From the NCBI GenBank assembly GCA_031370675.1, contig JANMQT010000034.1, positions 1 through 13,853 of the forward strand: 13,853 bases of DNA, given 5' to 3'. Under the pieces are notes generated by a model. It was not told the DNA's origin, searched no databases, and saw only the letters and a list, made by a program, of their open reading frames with translations. Source of the DNA: SZAS-18 sp031370675. GTDB taxonomy: Bacteria > Verrucomicrobiota > Verrucomicrobiia > Chthoniobacterales > SZAS-18. The position numbers were made by a program, and so were the translations under genes. Shown here one piece after another: positions 6,386 to 13,403 of the stretch (its first letter is position 1; each line of letters starts with the position of its first letter).

Positions 6386-7582
6386 ATGCCCGACCGACCG
6401 CGCATCCCGAAAGCTGTCTGGGTCCTGGGGTTCGTCAGCATGCTGATGGACGTCTCTTCAGAGATGATCCACAGCCTGCTGCCGGTCTTCATGGTGACCA
6501 CGCTCGGCCTGAGCGCCCTGAGCCTTGGTCTTGTCGAAGGACTGGCCGAGGCAACCGCCCTCATCGTGAAGGTCTTCTCGGGGACGCTCAGCGACTATCT
6601 CGGGAAGAGGAAAACACTCACCGCGATCGGCTACGGTCTCGGCGCCATCACCAAACCCGTTTTCGCGCTCGCAAATGGCCTGGGCTTGATCCTGACGGCC
6701 CGGCTCGTCGACCGAATCGGCAAGGGCATTCGCGGCGCGCCACGCGATGCGCTCGTGGCGGACCTGACCGCTCCGGAAATCCGCGGCGCGGCCTATGGCC
6801 TGCGCCAGGCGCTCGACACCGTTGGAGCGTTCGCTGGCCCCAGCCTCGCGCTGGCCTTAATGATTCTTTGGCACAATAACTTTCGCGCCGTCTTCTGGGT
6901 GGCGGTCATTCCTGCCGCCATTGCGATGGTGCTCTTACTGCTGGGGGTTAAGGAAGCCAAGCGCCCGACGTCCACATCGTCGGCCAAGAAATTTCAGCGG
7001 AATTCACTACGGGGATTTTCCCAGAATTACTGGTGGCTGGTGGGCCTCGGCGGCGTCTTTACGTTGGCACGGTTCAGCGAGGCGTTCCTTGTCTTGCGCG
7101 GGCAACAGTCAGGCTTGCCGGTCGCGTTTGCGCCCGTCGTCCTCATCGTCATGAATTTGGTTTACGCGACCTCGGCGTACCCGATCGGGAAGCTCGCCGA
7201 CAACTTCAGCCGGCCGAAACTCCTGATCGGCGGTCTCCTCGCGCTGCTCACGGCCGATCTCATCCTGATGTTCTCGTCCGGTTGGATCTTATTTCTCGTC
7301 GGGGTCGCCGTCTGGGGGCTGCACTTGGGACTGACGCAGGGCGTGCTCGCCGCCATGATCGCCGACTCTTCCCCAGCGCACCTCCGCGGATCCGCCTTCG
7401 GTTTTTTCAATCTGGTCAGCGGCTTGGCGCTGTTGATCGCCAGCGTGCTGGCCGGCTGGCTGTGGGACCGATTTGGCGCGCCGTGGACCTTTGGCGTGGG
7501 CGCGGGGTTTTGCGTGCTCGTCATGATCCTGCTCGGCGCGAGATCGTCGATGTCGGTCGACTCGTCCCGCGCAGGAATCTGA
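6386..7582 (+). CDS. MFS transporter, MJ1317-like efflux family
   Basis: A 398-residue inner-membrane protein with twelve predicted helices. The cytoplasmic motif between helices 2 and 3 is GTLSDYLGKRKTL (66-78), a variant of the MFS motif GxLaDrxGrr. DRIGKGIRGAPRDALVAD (109-126) is the hallmark of the MJ1317-like branch. The N-terminal helix carries MDVSSEMIHSLLPVF, also typical. The branch is usually described as putative exporters of uncertain substrate. The ATG has a GAGG Shine-Dalgarno at 6377-6380 with a 5-base spacer, which fixes the start. It faces an ArsR-type repressor across a 115-base region, so substrate-dependent derepression is likely. The substrate is unknown; a metal or metalloid compound is a guess from the regulator. 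Confidence 0.88.
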   Translation: MPDRPRIPKAVWVLGFVSMLMDVSSEMIHSLLPVFMVTTLGLSALSLGLVEGLAEATALIVKVFSGTLSDYLGKRKTLTAIGYGLGAITKPVFALANGLGLILTARLVDRIGKGIRGAPRDALVADLTAPEIRGAAYGLRQALDTVGAFAGPSLALALMILWHNNFRAVFWVAVIPAAIAMVLLLLGVKEAKRPTSTSSAKKFQRNSLRGFSQNYWWLVGLGGVFTLARFSEAFLVLRGQQSGLPVAFAPVVLIVMNLVYATSAYPIGKLADNFSRPKLLIGGLLALLTADLILMFSSGWILFLVGVAVWGLHLGLTQGVLAAMIADSSPAHLRGSAFGFFNLVSGLALLIASVLAGWLWDRFGAPWTFGVGAGFCVLVMILLGARSSMSVDSSRAGI

Positions 7583-7748
7583 CCCTCCTTGCCTTCCCGG
7601 CCTTCGATTTACTTCGAACCGAGCGAAGCGAGACAGCCTTTCAACTTTTCTGCGAGGTCAAAAAGCGATTTCGGGTTTGAAACTTCGTTTTTTCTCGGTT
7701 CTCCTCATTTCCAGCTTGCCGCGCCTCAGGGGTTCCATAGCCTCCGGA

Positions 7749-7819
7749 ATCGGCAATGGAGTTTGCCGTCCCGACGACGGGAAAACCGCCTGAATTGTTT
7801 TCAGCGCTGATGACTCCTG
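7749..7819 (+). ncRNA. Fluoride riboswitch (crcB motif), aptamer
   Basis: The sequence fits the fluoride aptamer consensus. It has GGCAATGGAGTTTGCC at 7752-7767, AACCGCC at 7784-7790 and GCTGATGACTCCT at 7806-7818. CGGCAA (7751-7756) can form the pseudoknot with TTGCCG (7763-7768), P1 is GGAGT (7758-7762) with ACTCC (7813-7817), and two hairpins fill the middle (about 7769-7782 and 7788-7807). It lies directly before crcB, the fluoride channel gene, which is the commonest partner of this riboswitch. Confidence 0.95.
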
Positions 7820-7850
7820 TTAGACGTCAGATCGTCTGCAGGAGTTTTCT
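7813..7850 (+). promoter_or_regulatory. Riboswitch expression platform: terminator / RBS-sequestering hairpin
   Basis: ACTCCTG (7813-7819) is perfectly complementary to CAGGAGT (7839-7845), with AGAC/GTCT (7822-7825, 7834-7837) extending the stem. TTTTCTT follows at 7845-7851. The 3' arm carries the crcB Shine-Dalgarno AGGAG, 7 bases before the ATG at 7852. The 5' arm is also the 3' strand of aptamer P1, so the two structures exclude each other. Without fluoride the hairpin should terminate transcription and/or hide the ribosome site; with fluoride the aptamer holds ACTCC and expression goes on. Confidence 0.85.
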
Positions 7851-7851
7851 T

Positions 7852-8241
7852 ATGCTGAGTTACATTTGGATCGCAATTGGTGGCGCGCTCGGCAGCGTCG
7901 CGCGTTTTTGGTTTTCCGGATTCGTCGCCCAACGTTTCGGCGAAACCTTTCCGTTCGGCACGCTGCTGGTGAACATCAGCGGATCGTTCGTCATTGGTTT
8001 TTTCGCGACCCTGACCGGACCCGACGGACGCGTCCTCGCCGCGCCTTCGTTCCGCCAATTCTTCATGATCGGCGTCTGCGGCGGTTACACGACGTTTTCC
8101 TCGTTCAGCCTGCAGACGCTCAGCCTCGCGAATGATGGTGAGTGGCTTTACGCTGGCTTGAACATCGTCTTCTCGGTCATCCTCTGCCTGGTGGCCGTCT
8201 GGCTTGGCCATCTGGCGGCCACGCTAATCAGCCGCACCTGA
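7852..8241 (+). CDS. crcB: Fluoride channel CrcB/Fluc
   Basis: A 129-residue, four-helix inner-membrane protein that forms dual-topology dimers exporting fluoride passively. Motifs are GGALGSVARF (10-19), FGTLLVNISGSF (35-46) with pore Asn41, and GGYTTFSSFS (77-86) with the pore phenylalanines Phe82 and Phe85 and the TTFS turn. Length is normal. The open frame runs back to 7756, but that ATG lies inside the riboswitch aptamer. The ATG at 7852 gives the family N-terminus and has AGGAG (7840-7844) at proper spacing. It is the first gene of a tight operon with the DUF190 gene (3-base gap) and the antiporter gene, controlled by the fluoride riboswitch. Confidence 0.96.
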   Translation: MLSYIWIAIGGALGSVARFWFSGFVAQRFGETFPFGTLLVNISGSFVIGFFATLTGPDGRVLAAPSFRQFFMIGVCGGYTTFSSFSLQTLSLANDGEWLYAGLNIVFSVILCLVAVWLGHLAATLISRT

Positions 8242-8244
8242 CCC

Positions 8245-8592
8245 ATGCCCAACGCCATCCCCCGCGACGCCCTGCTCGTCCGCATCTTCATCGGCGAGAG
8301 CGACCGCCACGAGCATCATCCGCTTTATGAGGCCATCGTGCTCAAGGCCCGCGAGATGCAGCTTGCCGGTGCCACCGTGCTGCGCGGCCCGATGGGCTTC
8401 GGCGCCGCCAGTCGCATCCACACCGCGAAAATCCTGCGCCTTTCCATGGACCTGCCAATCGTGATCGAAATCGTGGACAGCGAAGAAAAGATCAACACGT
8501 TCCTGCCCGTTCTCGAAGGCATGATCGGCGGCGGCTTGGTCACGCTGGAGAAGGTTCAGGTCATCCAATACCGGCCACCCAAGCCGGCCTGA
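8245..8592 (+). CDS. DUF190 family PII-like protein
   Basis: A 115-residue soluble cytoplasmic protein of the DUF190 family. Recognisable segments are LLVRIFIGESDRH (10-22), PLYEAIVLKA (26-35), AGATVLRGPMGFG (41-53), DLPIVIEIVDSEEKI (69-83) and GGGLVTLEKV (95-104). Family structures have a ferredoxin-like PII fold, which suggests nucleotide- or ligand-sensing trimers that dock on a membrane protein. DUF190 genes frequently sit next to crcB. Here it is 3 bases after crcB and 1 base before a cation:proton antiporter, so either may be its target. The MGFG loop corresponds in position to the T-loop base; no ligand can be deduced. Confidence 0.9.
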   Translation: MPNAIPRDALLVRIFIGESDRHEHHPLYEAIVLKAREMQLAGATVLRGPMGFGAASRIHTAKILRLSMDLPIVIEIVDSEEKINTFLPVLEGMIGGGLVTLEKVQVIQYRPPKPA

Positions 8593-8593
8593 A

Positions 8594-9814
8594 ATGGAAG
8601 CGGCCTTCTGGCAAAACACGTGGTTTGTCGCGGCGCTTTGGATGGCGCTGGCCCTCGTCGCGAGCCTCATCTCGATTCGCATCGGCATTTCCGTCGCGCT
8701 CGTCGAGATCCTCGTCGGGGTCGCCGCCGGCAATTTCCTGCACCTACAGGCGAACACCGAGTGGATCAATTTCCTCGCACTGCTCGGCAGCGGCGTCCTG
8801 ACTTTCCTCGCCGGCGCCGAGATTGATCCGGTGTCGCTGCGCGCCAACCTCCGCGCCAGCGCGCTCATCGGGTTCTTTTCGTTTCTCCTGCCCTTTATAT
8901 TTTGCTGGCTCTTCGCACAATTCGTCCTCGGCTGGACCCTGCGTGAGTCGCAAATCGCCGGCATTTCCCTCTCGACCACCTCGGTCGCCGTCGTCTACGC
9001 GGTCATGATCGAGGGCGGGTACAGCGACACCGCGATGGGCAAGACCATCCTCGCCGCGTGCTTCATCACGGACCTTGGCACCGTGCTGGCCCTCGGCGTC
9101 CTCTTCGCCAATTTTAACGTCTGGCTGCTCGTCTTCGTCGTGATCACCTGTGTGGTCCTCTGGTTCATGCCGCAATGGATGAAGTTCGTCATCGCTTGGC
9201 TCGGCGCCACGCGTGTCAGCGAGCCGGAAATCAAATTTATCCTCCTGATCCTGTTTCTGCTCGCCGGCCTCGCGACCACCGCAAAGAGCGAGGCGGTCCT
9301 GCCGGCCTATCTTGTCGGCCTCGTCGTCGCGGGCGTATTCATGCGCGATAAAACACTCGTGCACCGGCTGCGCAGCATCGCGTTCACCGTCTTCACGCCG
9401 TTCTATTTCATCAAGGCCGGGCTTTACGTTTCGCTTCCAGCGCTCTGGACGAGCCTCGGCGTCATCGGGGGATTCCTGCTGCTGAAAATGGCGACGAAAG
9501 CCGCCGGCGTCTGGCCGCTGGCACGGCTGCATTACATGCGCCGGCCGGAGGCGACCTACACCACGCTGCTGATGGCCACCGGCCTGACGTTCGGGACCAT
9601 TTCCGCGATGTTCGGCCTGCAAAACAAGATCATCGATCAGCGCCAGTACACGATTCTCGTGAGCGCGGTGATCCTCAGCGCGTTTGTCCCGACCGTCTTC
9701 GCGCAGAAATTCTTCCAGCCCACCATGCGCACCATGCACGCGTGGGGCCGGCTTTACCGGATCAAACTTCGCACCCGGGGCCCGGCCCCGGCGGTGGCCG
9801 GCGAGGCGGGATAG
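8594..9814 (+). CDS. CPA2-type cation:proton antiporter (Kef/NapA-like)
   Basis: A 406-residue inner-membrane protein with 11-13 predicted helices and no TrkA-N or TrkA-C domain, so it is the bare exchanger. Family marks are ALLGSGVLTFLAGAEID (62-78), LSTTSVAVVYAVMIEGG (126-142, the partly unwound helix) and the ion-binding helix FITDLGTVLALG (157-168), where Asp160 is the probable proton/cation carboxylate. The single Asp after Thr resembles electroneutral members more than the DD type. Its ATG is one base after the DUF190 stop, hence translational coupling and fluoride control. Na+/H+ antiporters are known members of fluoride-riboswitch regulons, probably because HF entry acidifies the cell. 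Ion preference (Na+ or K+) cannot be read. It converges on the AlbA_2-like gene, 31 bases away. Confidence 0.9.
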   Translation: MEAAFWQNTWFVAALWMALALVASLISIRIGISVALVEILVGVAAGNFLHLQANTEWINFLALLGSGVLTFLAGAEIDPVSLRANLRASALIGFFSFLLPFIFCWLFAQFVLGWTLRESQIAGISLSTTSVAVVYAVMIEGGYSDTAMGKTILAACFITDLGTVLALGVLFANFNVWLLVFVVITCVVLWFMPQWMKFVIAWLGATRVSEPEIKFILLILFLLAGLATTAKSEAVLPAYLVGLVVAGVFMRDKTLVHRLRSIAFTVFTPFYFIKAGLYVSLPALWTSLGVIGGFLLLKMATKAAGVWPLARLHYMRRPEATYTTLLMATGLTFGTISAMFGLQNKIIDQRQYTILVSAVILSAFVPTVFAQKFFQPTMRTMHAWGRLYRIKLRTRGPAPAVAGEAG

Positions 9815-9845
9815 GTCGGCCAGGCGGGCTCGCCGCCGCCGCGCC

Positions 9846-10775
9846 TCAGCTTCGCCAGCGCGCGTGCTGAATATCCGCGATGGTCGGCTCCGTCCGCAAG
9901 TCGGCCGCCACCACAGCGGCAATCTCCGCGCCCGCGGGCGAAATCTCCACATTGAACCGCGCCGGCTCGTGCCAAGGCAAATCCGGGGTTTCGGTCGTTC
10001 CCACGCAGTAAAAAAAGACGCGACCCATGCCTTCGATTAAGAGCGCGCTCTCGGTCACGCGCACGCCGGGTGATTGCTTGTCGGCCGTGAGGTGGATTTC
10101 CATCCCGCGACTCGAAAAATTCGCCTGCGGAATTTCGACGCTCGCACGACAGCCGTGCAACGGCACGACGATGCGCGCGTCGCCGCGCGGCACGATGTAA
10201 AGCGCCGCATCCAGCGTCCAGCGGTAGGTCGCCTTTGTGCGCGCGTGGACGTTGCGAAAAAACGTCAACTCGGCCTCGAGCACCTCGAAGTGCGGCAGCT
10301 CTCCGAGCGGCGTGAAGAGGCGGACGAGGTCGAGCCGCGACGCCGAGCGGACCTCCCGTTGCTCGCGGTCGAACCAGGGCACCTCGAGTGCGCCCACGGG
10401 CGATTTCATACGGACAACAAATGGCGCCCGCGTGGTCTCGATCCCGAGCACGACGCAGCTTGCGCCGTCGGAGCCCGTCACAGCGAGCCCATGCATCTCC
10501 GGCATCAAGCCGTCGAAATGCGGCCGCAGGGAGACCTGCCATTTCGTCAGGCCGGAGAGGTCACAGCGGCGGCGCTTGCCATGGCGATCGAGGCCAATGA
10601 TCCAGAGCAGCGGGTTGCCGCGAGCGGTGTTGGCCATGCCGGCGAGGCGCCGCGCGGCCAGCGCGGGTTTCGGCCAGGTCAGCATGAAGTCGCAGCCCGT
10701 CTCGGGCGCCTCGCCGCGCTCGATCCGCTCCATCTGGCGGAGGCCGAGAAACTCGAGATCGCGGGCGGACTTCAT
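9846..10775 (-). CDS. Protein with Schlafen/AlbA_2-like N-terminal domain, function unknown
   Basis: A 309-residue soluble protein. Residues 15-155 look like an AlbA_2 (Schlafen-type) domain. There is an Glu-rich entry (MERIERGEAPET), then LAGMANTARGNPLLWIIGLDRHG (45-67), which fits the family's 'aAfANtxGGxLxIGvdxxG'. A strand with an external partner follows (CVVLGIETTRAPFVVR, 107-122), then EVPWFDREQREVRSASRLDLVRL (131-153), like the family's 'Py R.g..t..A...ei..L'. The C-terminal 150 residues are beta-rich and unrecognised. AlbA_2 domains bind nucleic acid or act as nucleases in some Schlafen relatives; here the activity is not known. I chose the ATG at 10775: the longer frame to 11165 would overlap hppD antisense and has no sensible composition. 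It is divergent from hppD (216-base gap, no clear promoter or operator seen). Confidence 0.68.
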   Translation of the reverse strand: MKSARDLEFLGLRQMERIERGEAPETGCDFMLTWPKPALAARRLAGMANTARGNPLLWIIGLDRHGKRRRCDLSGLTKWQVSLRPHFDGLMPEMHGLAVTGSDGASCVVLGIETTRAPFVVRMKSPVGALEVPWFDREQREVRSASRLDLVRLFTPLGELPHFEVLEAELTFFRNVHARTKATYRWTLDAALYIVPRGDARIVVPLHGCRASVEIPQANFSSRGMEIHLTADKQSPGVRVTESALLIEGMGRVFFYCVGTTETPDLPWHEPARFNVEISPAGAEIAAVVAADLRTEPTIADIQHARWRS

Positions 10776-10991
10776 GGGGCCAAGATGCAGAGCAGAAGCC
10801 CTGCCGCGAAGGAGATTTTGGCCGAACCCGGGGCGGGAACCAACCCTTTCCCCCTTGCCTTCACCCGCACCCGGGCTTTTCTTCCGGGTAACCGCCGCAT
10901 CTTCGGCTCCCCCGAGTCCGGACAGCGGCCAGTGCGTCGACTCCCGCCGCGCTGAAAATCCTTCCACCAGTTTACCCGGAACCCTCCTGCC

Positions 10992-12089
10992 ATGCCCAAG
11001 GATCCCCTGGACTTCCACGCCATCGACCACGTTGAGTTTTACGTCTCCAACGCGCGCCAGGCCGCCCACTTCTACCGCACCACGCTCGGCCTGCAACCGC
11101 GGGCCTACGCCGGACTCGAGACCGGCGTGCGCGACCGCGCCTCGTGGATGATTGAACGCGGCCACGTGCGTTTCGTCCTCACGTCGCCCATTCAGCCCGA
11201 TCTACACCGCGACATCGCCGAACACATCGCCAAGCACGGTGACGGCGTGAAGGACATCGCGCTGCGGGTGCTCGACGCCAAGGCGGCCTACGAAGAGGCG
11301 ATGCGCCGCGGCGCCACCAGCGTGCAGGAGCCGATCGCCTTCGAGGACGGCAACGGCCGCTTCGTGCGGGCGAGCATCGCGACTTACGGCGACACCATCC
11401 ACAGCTTCATCGAGCGCGAAAATTACCATGGCTTCATGCCGGGCTTCCGGCCGGTCGAGAATCCGCCACCCGCGCCCGATACCGGCATCGCAGCGATCGA
11501 TCACATCGTCGGCAACGTCGAACTCGGCGCGATGGACAAGTGGGTCGGTTTCTACCGGGACGTGCTGGGTTTCACGCAGCTCACGCATTTCAGCGACAAC
11601 GAAATCAGCACGGATTTCACCGCCTTGATGAGCAAGGTGATGCAGAACGGCGCGGGCCGGATCAAATTTCCGATCAACGAACCGGCCGAGGGCAAACGGA
11701 AGAGCCAGATCGAGGAGTACCTCATCCATTACGGCGGTCCCGGTGTGCAGCACATCGCGCTCGCCACCAAGGACATCGTCGCCACTGTCGACGCCCTCCG
11801 CAACGCGGGGGTTAGTTTCCTGCGCGTGCCGCAGACCTATTATGATGATCTGCCCGCGCGCATCGGGCCCATCCACGAGGACGTGAAGGAACTCGCCGCG
11901 CGGGGGATCCTCGCGGACAAGGACGACGAGGGCTACCTGCTGCAAATCTTCAGCCAGCCCATGCAGGATCGGCCGACGCTCTTTTACGAGGTCATCCGCC
12001 GGCATGGTTGCAAGGGCTTCGGCGTCGGAAACTTCAAGGCCCTCTTCGAAGCCATCGAGCGCGAACAAGCCCTCCGCGGAAATTTGTAG
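10992..12089 (+). CDS. hppD: 4-hydroxyphenylpyruvate dioxygenase
   Basis: A 365-residue cytoplasmic non-heme iron enzyme that converts 4-hydroxyphenylpyruvate and O2 to homogentisate and CO2, the second step of tyrosine breakdown. It has two vicinal-oxygen-chelate halves (about 9-145 and 166-330). The iron ligands are visible: His171 in AIDHIVGN, His254 in GVQHIAL and Glu333 in LFYEVIRR. The segment FPINEPAEGKRKSQIEEYL (226-244) and the C-terminus GNFKALFEAIEREQALRGNL (346-365) match, from memory, the Streptomyces-type enzyme more than the Pseudomonas type. Length and ends are complete. hmgA follows 121 bases later, separated by a palindromic element, and the two surely serve one pathway. Confidence 0.97.
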   Translation: MPKDPLDFHAIDHVEFYVSNARQAAHFYRTTLGLQPRAYAGLETGVRDRASWMIERGHVRFVLTSPIQPDLHRDIAEHIAKHGDGVKDIALRVLDAKAAYEEAMRRGATSVQEPIAFEDGNGRFVRASIATYGDTIHSFIERENYHGFMPGFRPVENPPPAPDTGIAAIDHIVGNVELGAMDKWVGFYRDVLGFTQLTHFSDNEISTDFTALMSKVMQNGAGRIKFPINEPAEGKRKSQIEEYLIHYGGPGVQHIALATKDIVATVDALRNAGVSFLRVPQTYYDDLPARIGPIHEDVKELAARGILADKDDEGYLLQIFSQPMQDRPTLFYEVIRRHGCKGFGVGNFKALFEAIEREQALRGNL

Positions 12090-12098
12090 AGACAAAAA

Positions 12099-12193
12099 GG
12101 AACCACGAATTTCACACGAATTGGCACGAATGGCTTTGGCCAGACTCCGACATCTCCTTGATTCGTGTTCCTTCGTGTAAAATTCGTGGTTCC
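12099..12193. repeat. Phased CACGAAT palindrome between hppD and hmgA
   Basis: The 33-base arms 12099-12131 and 12161-12193 are inverted copies with 28 matches, the outer 14 bases being perfect. They enclose 29 bases. The left arm has three CACGAAT units starting at 12104, 12115 and 12125. The right arm has ATTCGTG at 12161 and 12182 with one variant at 12171. The units are 10-11 bases apart, i.e. one helical turn. On RNA it would make a long hairpin between the two genes, but no T-run follows. I recall such elements as frequent intergenic repeats in Verrucomicrobiota. Confidence 0.85.
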
Positions 12194-12210
12194 AAAATCC
12201 CCCTAGCCTT

Positions 12211-13377
12211 ATGCCGTTCTACTTCAAACTCGGTGAAATCCCGCACAAGCGGCACACGCAATTCCGCAAGCCCGACGGCTCGCTTTACCGCGAGGAGGTC
12301 ATGGGCCTCGAGGGTTTCCATGGCGTGGAATCCATCCTCTATCATCACTACCTTCCGCCCCGCGTGGTCAAGGCCGACCGGCTCGGCAGCGCCGTCATCG
12401 AGTACGCCGACTTCGGCGCCCTGCGTCATCGCGCCCTCGAGACCGAAGCCCTGAAGCCGGGGCGCGACCCCGTGGCCGCGCGCCGCGTGTTGATGGGTAA
12501 CAGCGACGTCACCCTCAGCGTCAGCCGCGCCGAGGGCGGGATGGATTATTTCTACCGCAACGCGCAGGCCTACGAAGTGTGGTTCGTCCACGAGGGCAGC
12601 GGCGCGCTCCACACGCAATTCGGCCGCATCGATTTCACGCCCGGCGATTATCTCGTCATCCCGTTTGGCGTGACGTGGCAAATGAAGATTTCCACACCCG
12701 AGGCGCGCTTCTTCGTCATCGAGTCCAAGAGCCAGATTGCGCCGCCCAAGCGCTACCGCAACGAATTCGGCCAGTTGCTGGAGCATTCACCCTATTGCGA
12801 GCGCGACATCCGTCCCCCGACCGAGCTCGAGACCCATGTCGAGCGCGGGGAATTCGAGGTGCGCGTGAAAGTGCGCGACACGTTTACGCGCCACATCCTC
12901 GACTACCATCCGTTCGATGTCGTGGGCTGGGATGGCTACCTGTTTCCGTGGGCGATCAGCATCCATGATTTCGAGCCCATCACCGGCCGCGTGCACCAGC
13001 CGCCGCCCGTGCACCAAATGTTCGAAGGTCGGAACTTCGTCGTCTGCTCGTTTGTCCCGCGGCTGTTCGACTACCATCCGCAGGGCATCCCCGCGCCATA
13101 CAATCACAGCAACGTGAACAGCGACGAGGTGATCTATTACTGCGACGGCAATTTCATGTCGCGCAAAGGAATCCGGAAATTCGATCTCACACTGCATCCC
13201 AGCGGCCTCCCGCACGGTCCGCAACCGGGCGCGACCGAGGCCTCGATTGGCGCCAAGGAAACCGCGGAGCTCGCGGTGATGGTGGACACGTTTCATCCGC
13301 TGGAGATCACCCGCGAGGCGATCGCCATGGAAAAGCCGGAGTACCAGGCGTCGTGGCTGGCCGGCGACGGATTGTGA
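12211..13377 (+). CDS. hmgA: Homogentisate 1,2-dioxygenase (short form)
   Basis: A 388-residue cytoplasmic iron enzyme that opens the homogentisate ring to 4-maleylacetoacetate, the step after HppD. It has the cupin-like fold of the family. The conserved opening is HKRHTQFRKPDGSLYREE (12-29). The core sequence PPPVHQMFEGRNFVVCSFVPR (264-284) follows, and then the iron site PYNHSNVNSDEVIYY (296-310) with likely ligands His299 and Glu306. A third ligand is His335 in LPHGPQPG. The protein is about 50 residues shorter than the Pseudomonas/human type (around 430-445) and belongs to the short bacterial group, not truncated: both ends match that group. The ATG at 12211 has no clear Shine-Dalgarno (leader CCCCCTAGCCTT), so translation may depend on read-through of the palindrome upstream. 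Confidence 0.95.
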   Translation: MPFYFKLGEIPHKRHTQFRKPDGSLYREEVMGLEGFHGVESILYHHYLPPRVVKADRLGSAVIEYADFGALRHRALETEALKPGRDPVAARRVLMGNSDVTLSVSRAEGGMDYFYRNAQAYEVWFVHEGSGALHTQFGRIDFTPGDYLVIPFGVTWQMKISTPEARFFVIESKSQIAPPKRYRNEFGQLLEHSPYCERDIRPPTELETHVERGEFEVRVKVRDTFTRHILDYHPFDVVGWDGYLFPWAISIHDFEPITGRVHQPPPVHQMFEGRNFVVCSFVPRLFDYHPQGIPAPYNHSNVNSDEVIYYCDGNFMSRKGIRKFDLTLHPSGLPHGPQPGATEASIGAKETAELAVMVDTFHPLEITREAIAMEKPEYQASWLAGDGL

Positions 13378-13403
13378 TCGCGAGGCGCGCTCTGTTGAAC
13401 TGA

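Noticed and set aside
6271..6564. 98-codon N-terminal extension of the ArsR-type frame
   Set aside because: It would run through the divergent promoter and into the MFS gene antisense, and ArsR-type proteins are normally about 100-130 residues.
7583..7748. Possible terminator after the MFS gene (GAACCGAG/CTCGGTTC and a T-run near 7688-7693)
   Set aside because: The arms are about 70 bases apart and the T-run lies before, not after, the 3' arm, so it does not form an intrinsic terminator.
7756..7851. Upstream ATG for crcB, giving a 161-residue protein
   Set aside because: The ATG lies within the conserved core of the fluoride aptamer, and the extra 32 residues are not part of the CrcB family. 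AGGAG is correctly spaced for 7852.
9799..9835. Hairpin CGGCGAG/CTCGCCG between the convergent antiporter and AlbA_2-like genes as a terminator
   Set aside because: The loop is 23 bases, no T-run follows on either strand, and such pairings are frequent by chance at this GC content.
8744..9952. 402-residue open frame on the minus strand
   Set aside because: It is antisense to the clear CPA2 antiporter gene and very rich in Asp, Glu, Arg and Gly. That is the usual shadow of a GC-rich membrane-protein gene.
10074..10955. Plus-strand frames of about 300 residues across the AlbA_2-like gene
   Set aside because: Their composition is Arg/Pro/Ser-rich with no domain resemblance. The minus-strand frame has alternating strands, helices and AlbA_2-like segments.
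10776..11165. N-terminal extension of the AlbA_2-like frame to 11165
   Set aside because: It would overlap the start of hppD antisense, is Gly/Arg-rich and has no family match. The ATG at 10775 gives a compact start.
11202..12095. 297-residue minus-strand frame under hppD
   Set aside because: A shadow frame: hppD on the other strand has all iron ligands and full length.
12099..12193. CACGAAT units as a CRISPR array
   Set aside because: The repeats are 7 bases with 3-4 base spacing, arranged as an inverted pair, and no cas gene is near.
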